The translations under genes and the position numbers were made by a program. Positions 51,001 to 62,037 of a stretch of DNA of 64,000 nt are shown piece by piece. The notes under the pieces were generated by a model. It was not told where the DNA came from, did not search any database, and saw only the letters and a program-made list of their open reading frames with translations. The stretch lies in the NCBI GenBank assembly GCA_031216445.1, contig CM062208.1, positions 2,633,501 through 2,697,500 of the forward strand, read 5' to 3'. This stretch comes from Lateolabrax maculatus (taxonomy: Eukaryota; Chordata; Actinopteri; Acropomatiformes; Lateolabracidae). The stretch's first letter is position 1, and every line of letters starts with the position of its first letter.

Positions 51001-54000
51001 AACAAATATAATTCCCCAAGCCAGGTTCGTCTCCCTCCACTATTCAATTTAAAGTAACTTCTCTTGTGACCAATAAAAACATATTTACTTGTAAATATGT
51101 TGTTTGCTTGGTCGTATTTTTCTTGGAACACACCTTAGTGACCGAACCTCCATCAGTTCCTGCCCGGAGGTGTTCGGGGCGTGTCGAGCCATTTGTTTTT
51201 CGTCCTCCTTAAAACAGATTCAGAAATCCCAGCATGCAAAGCTGAAAGGGCAGATTTGAACGTCTTAGAGGGGCGTGTTGTGTCTGTGGAGGGAATATCA
51301 GGAATCACTGTATGATGTGCTCAGAAAGTCTGTATTCGATATTTTATTAACTTGCAGATGTTGTACTGCAAACATTAAAGACTCAGTTATTCAGACATTC
51401 AAATCTTACTTTGAAACTTCCAAATCCTGTTGAGTTCACTACAGAACATTTGAGAGTTGAATACCGGCCCTGTGGAGATGAGGGAGAGAGGCCGGTTAAT
51501 CAAGACTCTTAAGATGAAGTGGAGTGTTTAAAATGTTTTTTTTTTTTGACTGGCTTTCAGAGCTGCTGTCGGTAGCGTTTCCTGGTGGGAAAGAGCACCT
51601 GCTTGAAATCACTTACCCAATTTTCCCCCTCTTGCCCAGGCTCTCTCATTTGGCTGAATATCTCATTGCCTTAATGGCGAAATGATTGAATCCTGCTTTC
51701 ATATAATCTGGCTGTGTTTTACCCACCGTATGAGTTATTACATTTAAATTCAAGCTCCCAAATTTGGAGTGCAGTACACACCACGAGGGAAAGAAGACAA
51801 ACAACAAAATAGATGGAAAGGGAAGACGAGAAAAAGACAAACAAAAATTTAAATGGCTTCTATTTTCTGATTCATCACATAGAAACGACTATAGCCGTTA
51901 ACATAACATTCGGGTTTCTGCTAAATTAAGCAAATTAAGCTGAATATGAGGGAAAGGAAAGGCTTTGACACTTATGATGTGATGAGTTGAACAAAAACAA
52001 TCACATTTACCTGCTTCTGCTCCTCAGTGGGAGTCTGCAGAGTGGCTCAACGTCTCCTTTTTGGCACTTAGCTCAGCGTGATGTGCCTTTTCAAAACACC
52101 GAATCTGTTAGTGAGTTGGGAGGGGGAGCGAGGAGGACAGAACAAGACTGCAAACACATTTACGATGGAAAAAAATCTAACAAAAAGAGACTTGGACTGC
52201 TTAATCGTGCGTAATAGACAAAGCTTTTTACTGAGAAACAGTACCTTTAAAAACAGACACACTGGTATGCACTACAACGTGCTCACACACATATACACAC
52301 TCTGTTAATTGACTGAATTAATAATTCAAACTGTATAGCCAGCCCACATCCCCAATAGCACATAGAAGTTCCTCCAGAGAACATTACTGTATGTTCTGAA
52401 AACCAGCATTATCAGTAATCCCAGCATAATAAGAGGAATCTTCTCTAAGGCGTGTAAATATCATCTCTTTCTTTGTATTGAATTTCCTAATCTGCCAGCA
52501 GCAAACGCATGTTGAGCAGTTGAAAGTGAGTATGGACAGCACCCTTCTTTACACATGAATTTGGATGAACACCTTTAGTGGTAACAATGACTGAGACCTC
52601 ACCTTTATGTGTCTCCATGAATTTCCAAAAATGTCTTAAGGTTTCAAATGCAGATTTCTCAGGGTCCATATGCTCTGCCATCTTTTATTAACAAGAAAAG
52701 AGCATCAGCCTTTAGCTAAATGACCTCAGCCTACACAAAAACCACTAGTGTTGTCTTTTAGGAGACGACAAAGACGGTTAAATGAGGCCAGCTGGTGCCA
52801 TAAATATGCAATCAATAGTTTATTATTAGTGTCCCTCTCCTGTACGACACTTAAGAGCTGCTTCCAGTCTAGAAAAACAAAGACACTAAAATGTCATCCT
52901 TCCTTACCTACTTTTCTTTTACTGTCTACATCAGGAGCCTTAAGACCTTCTGTAACTTTTCGTCCAGTCACCTCCAGACAAATTAGCAATTCACGTATGT
53001 GCCAGAGCAAATAAAACATGAGCAGTCTGGTTCCCAGGCTAATAAATATATACACTGGCTCGAGTTGGTCACAGGGTGGGCTGGCGAGGTATCTCAGTTA
53101 CCTGTTTATTCAGGTGCTGCCAATCTGGCCAATACAAGCTGGAGGAAACACATCAGCATGGCAACACTAACAGGAGCCTTCACAGCTTCGGTTGTTTACT
53201 TACAAGCAATTCAAATTTCCTGGCTCCAAATAATTTGGTTCTAAAGCAATGCATTCATATGTGTTTGGCTTATGGTTAAAGATCCCATGATAAAGCACCA
53301 TTATTTCCTTAAAGGATAGGTTTCAAGTCTGTCTTAAAACAACAGTCAGGGGCTCATATGCACATTGAAGCAGTTTTAGCTTGCTGCAATTGGGCATTAA
53401 AAGATTTCTTCCTAATGGGAGAGAAGATGTATTCCAAACTTTATCTGAAGCTAATATGAGTAATCTAACATTAAGTAAGTAACATTTGGTAATTTAGCAA
53501 GAAAGCAAGAATACCCTGCTTGACTGTAATTCAGCACCTTGTTTTTCCTGTTTAAAGCTTCCTAGAAGAAAACTGTGTCTAAACCTCCAGATTCACACTG
53601 CAACACACCCGGCATACTTCCTTTGTCCTTATCTGCTACTGTCTGTTGGTAGTAACAGACTTGTGAAGAACCCATGTTGAGGGTAACACGGATCTTCGTT
53701 TAAATTGTTTACCCTGTGTTGTGGAGTGGATTGTGGCTCAGCATGTTACCATCTCCTCCGCAGATGAGGAGACGGGTCTGCAGGTGCATCAGGTAACTCG
53801 CCCGCCAGGCTTCAACGCCAACCGGCGCCGCAGCAGAGCTGTTCTCTATCACCTGTCGGGACACCTGCAGAAACAAGACAAGAGCAAGCTCAAGATCAAC
53901 AATGTAAGTTTCTCTGCATTTGTCCACTCGGCTGCGCTGACTTTGTGGTCAGTAACCATACGGCATCATTACATTTCATCTCATATTTTTGGAGTTACAA

Positions 54001-57000
54001 GATGTTTGGTTGCCAGAGGATGTATTACATGCAAAACTAGCCCCAGACTTCCTCTCATGTGATCATTATTTTTACTTTTGAGACTTTTGCATTGATGATT
54101 ACTTTCAAATCCCAGAGGAAAGGATGTGTTTTTGTGAAGGATAAATATAATATAGTTGAGCCAAACTTTAAAACCCCTACAGGTTGTTCAACAACAAACA
54201 ATCTGTTTTGAAGGCAATTCCAGATTCTTCAAAGACTCTTTCATCCAGATGGAATTAAAAGTTAATCCTGCTTTACAGTAAAAATAAGTTTGTTTAATTG
54301 TTTCCCAAGTTGCAACACCGTTTCTTTCAAAGTCTGGCTTGTTTTTTCAATGATCATGGACCTCATAATCAGGGGATGATCAGTGCAGCAGCCCAGCGTT
54401 GTGGTACATACTCCTGTGGGTCTGTTGCAGTACAGTGGGCAGCACACTCCCTGACAGATGGTATGAAGGTCAGCGGGAGTGTGTTCACTTCTGTTTGACT
54501 TTGGGGTAAAAGAGCTCTGCATTTCGCTGATGTCAGTGATAAAACAGACATGCAGTCTGCAATTGGGCTGTCCACTTATTGAGAGATTATGTATTTTTAA
54601 AGATCATTATTTATGGTTTTTAGTTGCTTAAAGGGGGAATTCATCTGTTTTTATGTTGTGTATATAAAACATAAATAGTGGTATAAAATGGTATAAAATA
54701 CAATATGTTGCATAAACATTTTGTAGATAACCTTTTAGCCTTAACCTTTTTAAATGAGCAGCTCTTTTTTTTTTCTCTTAATGCAAAGATTCACCCAGTT
54801 CACAGTAAGCGTCCTCAAGCAGGAAACACAACAACTTTATGGTTAATGAGGACATAAAATCTGGGTGAAAATCAGATTACAACCATCTGGTTCTTTCATA
54901 ACACACAGATATCTCTCAGTGAAGATTCTGTATGTATATGTGCAAGCAGTTACCTAATTATCCATTTAAAACTAAAGTTCCCAGTTGTCTTCTTAAATGT
55001 CTCCTCATGTTATGAAAACACTTTTTCCGCAGTATTTGACATTGTTTCCTCGCTGCTTTTTTCCAACACTGAATCAAAACTCTGCAATATAACACACTTA
55101 AAATGAGCGAGACGCAGTTTTTATGGCTGCACTGTTGCATCAAATGGAAAACTCTAAAACTCCTGTGAATCATTCTGTACAGATTTTATTCACACTCAAC
55201 CTCAACCTGCATAAAGAACAAGTACTTGACATTGTTTATTTTACGTGGCTTTTCATAATGCCTGAGCACAACATGAGCTTGAAGAGGCTCAGTAAGTGTG
55301 TGGATTAGACATATTATTGTGTGTAAAACGTGGAAGCCTGTAACATGTGAAAGAGAGAGTGGCGTTAACTTTTTCTCTCCCCGTCATCCGATCCAGAACA
55401 TGTTCGGGGATAAGCCTCCGATCCCAGAGTACAAGGTAGCAGCCATTCAGAAATCTCGCTTCATCCTGCTCCACTACGGGACCTTCAAGGCCGGCTGGGA
55501 TTGGTTGATTCTGCTGGCGACCTTCTACGTGGCCGTCACCGTGCCCTATAACGTGTGTTTCACCGTGGTGGGAGGGCGGGACGAAGGGAGCAGCAGCGCC
55601 CCGAGAAGCCCGCCCAGCGTCAGTGACATCCTTGTGGAGATCCTGTTTATTTTAGGTGAGACAGCGTACTGTGTCTGTTAACAGGATTCACTCCACCAGG
55701 CTTTCTGGCTTGAGCCTATTGATTCCTTTCATTCAAGCTGATGTTAACACTTGTTTGATGAGGTGCTTTTTTTATCAAACGCCGCTGCTGGTTTCAGTAG
55801 CTCCACAGATTTACTGATTGTAAAGGTTTGTTCATCGTTGTATTAATCGCCCCTGATGGGAAGTCGATAAAACAGCCTGTATTGGAGAGGCTCATCAGTC
55901 ATAATAAAAGTTTTGCTGGAAGTTTTTAATGATGCGTGCAGCAGTGAAAGGATATGAGCCACTCACAATAGACCATTATGTCTCATTGCTAACTCATTTT
56001 CTAGAAAACAACAGGCCTCTTTTTCCCTTGTCTTGTCCATCTAACTGTAGCAAACTTGCATGAGTGCTTGTCAATGGACAATTTGCCTTAATGGAAAAGA
56101 GTGAACACAAGAAGGCCATCAATAAACTTCTGCAATGAAATTATACGAGCCACCCACAGTTAAATGGCTGACTCCTGTCAGTCGATATCCCATTTGTTAG
56201 AACTAATAGGCCAGCCTGTTTATCAATATGTTCGCTCAGCGAACAATAGTGGATTGAAGTGTACCATCAGGCTTCCGATTATTCGTTAATTTCTGTTGAT
56301 TAAGTTTCTCAAGAATTAACTACATACTAAAGACTTCTATTAAGACCTGAAACATGAAGTTGTGAGTTAACTTAACAGCCATACTGGTGGTTTTGTCGTG
56401 TTTTAGCCATTTAACAAACTGTATAACCTGTATGTTACATCACATCAAACAGACTTTGGCTTCTGTTAAAACCAGACAATACCTGAATTAATGGGTCATT
56501 AATGTTGCGTGTTGTGAACAAGAACCAATTTAAAAGCATTCAAAGGGAAGATTTAACATTTTTACTGTCAAAAATGCATTTATGAGTGATGTGGCGAGAA
56601 AACCAGCCCTAGAAGACAACCAGTGAGCAAACATGCAAGTCAAGAAACAGATCATGTCCAAAGCTTGATTGTTGCTTCAGTTGAAAAGGTTTAAGTTAAA
56701 TGTCTCAGATGCCAGTGTCTGTAAATGTACCAAATGTAAAGTCAACAAAATGCTTATTGTAATAGATTGCTGGCTGTCCCTTTCCACTCAAAAATGTATT
56801 TTTTCTTCTAAAACATGTTCATGTTGTATTGAAAATGGAAATCAGTGGCTCCCTGGAAGGTGATAAATGAAGCTATAAACTGATTTTATGCTTTGAAAAT
56901 CACCACTGATGCAGTATAAACCTAATTCCCTAAGTCCCCGGGAGGTCAGACCTGGTCAGGGTTTTACACCATTGTGCCCGATTAAATAAAGGTTTTTAGT

Positions 57001-60000
57001 ACAAGTTTCATTTTTTAAGTATCAGTTTATAAATTGCTGACATCTCTTCATCAGTCATCATCAAAGTGACTTACATGGGACTCACTGAATGTCCATTGTT
57101 TTGTATGCTGCTCATCATCATGTAACAGTAATTTGTTAGTGACACGTGTCCTGTCGTCCTCTGCAGACATACTGCTGAACTTTCGAACCACTTTTGTGAG
57201 CACGTCGGGTCAGGTGGTGTACGACGCCCGCTCCATCTGTGTCCACTACGTCACCACCTGGCTCTTTGTCGATCTCATCGCCGCCCTGCCCTTTGACCTG
57301 CTGTATGCTTTCAACGTCAGCGTGGTGAGTCTCCTCTGTGCGTTCGTCTGTGGACGTCTGTGTGTGTGTACAACAACAAAGACAGCAAACGGCGTGACAG
57401 AACAAATCATGATACTTCATTCACCTTTTTTGTTTTGTTTTTTCTTGGAGAGAAAAGCCCTTGACACACACTCTGTCTCCTGCATTCATTATGCACACTA
57501 ACACTAACAATTTAGAGAAAGGCTAGAATTAATGCATAATGTCAGAAGTTCCCTTGTGAATTTATTAGATCAACATTTCATCCAAACTGATGCTCAGACA
57601 AACAAATGGCACAGAGCCAGTCGGATGTTAGTGTCTCATTAATTGTTTTTTTTTTTCATGCTCAGAAGCCTAAAAGATGATTCAAATTACAAACGCATGC
57701 GGAATGGGTCATTTTAAAATCTAATTTGGAGTTGAAAATTAAAGGTCAATCTTTTGAATAAAACTGTCAACACTAACAAATTATTGATAGCACACGATGA
57801 AAGAAATGGTCATGTTTTTAAGAACGGTCTGTAATTTAGATCCTTGAGAGTGTGTGTGAACCGATGCGGTGTGTATCTACCTGTGCAGTACTTTGGGGTC
57901 CACCTGCTGAAGACGGTCCGGCTGCTCCGTTTGCTGCGGCTGCTGCAGAAGCTGGAGCGATACTCCCAGTACAGCGCCGTGGTTCTCACTCTGCTGATGT
58001 CCATGTTCGCCCTGCTGGCCCACTGGATGGCCTGTGTCTGGTACTTCATAGGTCGCAAGGAGATTGAAAGTCCTGGCTCCTGGGATATTGGTGAGTACAC
58101 ACTTTTTTTCAACTAAACACAGTGTTTGAGAGTAGCTAAGTTTACTCAAGAGCTGTACTTAAGTAACTGCAAGAGAGAAATGAAGTATATTTGCCAAAAT
58201 GTCAAACTATTCCTTTAAGTAAAGGACGTATGTCTTCCACATAGACGTACTCAATCAGTGCAGCTGCTTTAATAACGTTCACTTGTTGCCATGTTCCCAC
58301 TAGGTATTTACAGTAAACCGTGCACTCCTCAGATCTAAATTTAGTTTCAGAGGCAGCTTTATGGCCCATTATCTCTGGGTGGAGAGCTTTTAGTGTACAG
58401 TTTTATATTTCACTCAAGTTTTTAATTGTCACTGTGCATGTGCTCTCAATATCCTTCCAGACATCAGAATTTCATTTGGGCAAATTGAGCAAATCAACAT
58501 CACAGTTGGAAAAGATTGGATGCTCTTCTCAATTATACTGCAAGCTCTGTCCTCAGGAAATGATTTTAGGGTTCCCAAATGCAGATTAAATGAGATATTA
58601 TCTTATTGCAGCCCTGCTTTGTGGTTTAATATGATGAGATGGGTAGATTTTTATATACAAATATTGCATACTTTAGCTTTAACCATTTGTACATTCTTCT
58701 ACCTCATCCTGCTTGAAAGACAGATCTAATAAGAGAACACATGTCCAACCTCAGCGGAGTGATGTCAGTAATTTTGTGTATACAACAAAAGCACAGGAGC
58801 AGTATGCAGAGGGATGGCCCCCGCACGTCTCAATTTTCAGCACGACCGATGCTTTTAATAAGACACAGCTTTGTTGATATTACACAAGCATCTCTCAGTG
58901 GAGAAGCTCGAATCCTGCGGGCGACATGAAACCCCGACATACAATCTGATAAACTTGTAAACACGTACAAACAGACAGGCAGTTTCCGAGGGAGCAAACT
59001 AATCCTTTTGACTGTGAACTTGGGCAAAGATCAGCATCAGTCGCTGTGTTTCTTTCATTTTATTCCACCTAAGCATCAGAAAAGCACACATACAGACACA
59101 CGTTGTGGATTCGAATGACAAACTGCAAATCAGCAGGTTTTTCTAAGCTTTGGACCCGGCTCGGGGACACATAATAAGACGTATTCTCCTGATGCTTCCC
59201 TGCATTTTCAGTTTTCATTGTATTCTTCCTGTCTCATTCTCCCTCCTTCCATCTCTCCCTCTCTCTCATTGATCGGTGCAGACCTACCTATCATTATCCT
59301 TTCAGCAAACCACATAATGACAGACAGTAACACTGTAGTCAATTCATGTCAGCGGTCCCTCAATTTACTATTCAGACGGACGGGGGAAATCCAGGGGACA
59401 ACAAAGACCAGTCTGCAGTTTGACCTTTCTGTGACATCAACTGTGATTCACAATAGACTTCTGATATCGGCGTGTTCATGGGTTGAACTACTCTGTCAGT
59501 CAGTCAATTGGCTGGTACTTGGGAGAGATACAGTTTTTGTTCACAAGGCTATCAATAATTCAAGGGCAGTGGAGCCACGGCCGTCCCTGCAGGCCCTCTA
59601 ATGAAATGGACATAACGTGGACGTGGCATATGTTATTACACGTGTACTGTAGGTTTCTAAAGGAAGCTTTTCACGCATGAATTACCATGATTTTACCTCT
59701 TGTTTAGCAGGATGATTTTATCAACACCTTTAGTGGGTTTTAGAAGGGTAAGCAAGCGACTTGAGACACTGTCAGAAAACAACAACCCGTGCTTTAATGT
59801 TTGATATCTACACATGAAAACCACAACAAGGACACGCGAGGAACTGCATCCTATAATATAACACTGGTGTTATTCTATATTTATCTTATTGTCAACAAAC
59901 CCCATATAAAGACCAAAACCAACGATGCGTGTGGTTTGTCTTTAAAAACCTTTAAAGACGGCTCACTAATATAAATTGAAGGCTCAGTGATTTCTGTACT

Positions 60001-62006
60001 GCACTGTAGATTTATCAAATGTTAATAAAAAGGAGTAAATGCATTTCTTGGGGACTATTTTCAGCTGTGGACTAATACACCTGTTCTCTACTGAGTATTT
60101 ACGGCACCGGGATGTTGTATGTGGCGTTGACTCATAACTACAGTGGCCTGTTGTTTCAGTCGTAATGAACATGAACATGTCACCCAGTGCAATGTGTGGC
60201 TCATTATTTAATATTTTATGTCTTTTTAACTGAGCTCCAAAGCACACAGGAAGCTACATCTGAGCTGCTACACAAGCAATACTTTTCAGTAGGATCAATT
60301 AATTGTTGGTTTTGGTCTTTTCATGGGATTTGTTGACAATAAGGAAAATGGAAATATCACCAGCATTATCCTTTAAGGCATAATGGCTTCAACAAGCAGC
60401 TGTGGGGGTGTCCACATAGTCAGGAGAAGGCCACCCAGCTTGTTGGTTTGTTGTATCGGGACATGTTTGACAGAGGTAAACAGCAGTGTCAGCAGCAGTG
60501 AGTGGTTTTATCATATAATGTTTGTATTTTTCACCGTCAAAGCAGACAAGCGTACAGGAGGCTACTTCAACCTTCCAGCGCTGCTTGATAAGACTGACCA
60601 CAGTTTATACCCTGGCAGAAAAAGTATATACAGCTGATATGATAAAGCTTCCTCCATGTTGGAATTTCTAGATTTCCATTTCCTAACATTTTCGAAACAG
60701 CTAACATGATGTTGGCTGCTGGTCGGAGTATCGTTACTTTTTCATATGCTGGTGCCCGTCACTAACTTCCCCGATTAAGAAAAGCCTACATGATGTTGTC
60801 AGTACATGTGCCAAGATCACGTGTTTCCCTCGACAGTCTCTGGCCAACATATACAATCAAATCATCCTTCAGACGGCCATTAAAATCCTAAATTCAAGTG
60901 ATTCCCTTCTGGTTGACAGCTGTGCTTCCTCGCCACTGACTGATGCACAGAGCATGAAGCACTCATAGCTGTTATTATGTACTCTACACTTGCATTTTAA
61001 CATTTCATTGCTCTGCTATATATACTTTTTAATTGTCCTACTGAGGATGAATAAAGTACATTGAATTGAACATTAGCAAATCCACAGAAGTTCCATTACA
61101 ATAATTTGATTTCAGTCCAAAGTTTCATGTTTGTAAGGACAGGAGTTCAGGACCACGGACAGCTCACAAGTGTCTCTGCTGTGGACAGCGAGCAGAAATC
61201 AGCACCTTGGACAGAGGCAGAGAGGCTACACTGGAACATTGTTTCTCCACCAGAAAGAATAAAGGGCCCATTTACACTTGTCATTTCAAGTGTCTGGTAT
61301 CCGGATAAAATGCAGATGAGATTTGAGACACTTTCATTTACACTCAGCCACACATACAGCATGCATCTCTGTTGGCCAGACACACACATCTGATTGCATT
61401 TTGCACACAAATCAGGATGAAACCTGCTTAAGTCCAGAAGGAGGTAGTAATGCACCTGAAGCTCGGCAAAAGATATATATATACATATACATCCATATAT
61501 ATATTATATATACATATATTATAATAGTGTCAATCATGCTGTATTAGTAGATTTATATTTCATATTAATAATCTGAATCTGAAGTGTAGCAGAGTAAAAG
61601 TATTAAGTAGCATAAAGTGGAAATCCTTAAATAAAGTACAAGTACCTCCAAATTATACTTAAGCCTGTACTACAGTTGAGTAAATGTACTAAGTTACATT
61701 CCATCACTTCACACAGAAAAGTGTCAGTGTGTCTTCAGACATTAAAGAGTGTTCCTATAAAACATCAGTGATAAATTCTTTGATCCACGGGCTTAGACAT
61801 GCATGCAATATAACGTCTTAGTCAGGTCCACATTTCCTCAGGATGGCGGAGGTTAAGTTGTGCTAATGACAAAGTAATTAGGAAACTACTCAGGTGTTAA
61901 ATCCTCTAATGTTGTTGGTTTAGCTGCTTGACTGGGACTCTGCTCACAGCTCCCGATTGTCACTTCTGCTTATTTATGCTGGCAGACTGCTCTCACTGTC
62001 TGAGAG

Positions 62007-62037
<31 letters not shown>

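Larger units (their letters stand above)
49020..53763 (+). other. kcnh3 intron, 4744 bp
   Basis: It starts with an unusual donor side: GTGAG, then 14 T, then a TA run. It contains an imperfect 29-bp inverted repeat (49095-49249) and a MITE-like element (about 50034-50442). The stretch 50450-53700 shows nothing I recognise. Confidence 0.75.

Noticed and set aside
60389..60601. Minus-strand frame with LTAADTAVYLCQTC, resembling the end of an immunoglobulin V domain
   Set aside because: No framework Trp in place, no recombination signal after the Cys, no leader or J segment, and it borders a repeat. The short resemblance is probably chance.
61147..61455. Minus-strand 102-residue frame with Cys-rich composition
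   Set aside because: The DNA (TTTACACTTGTCATTTCAAG and following) looks like a dispersed repeat; no signal peptide or conserved spacing of Cys.
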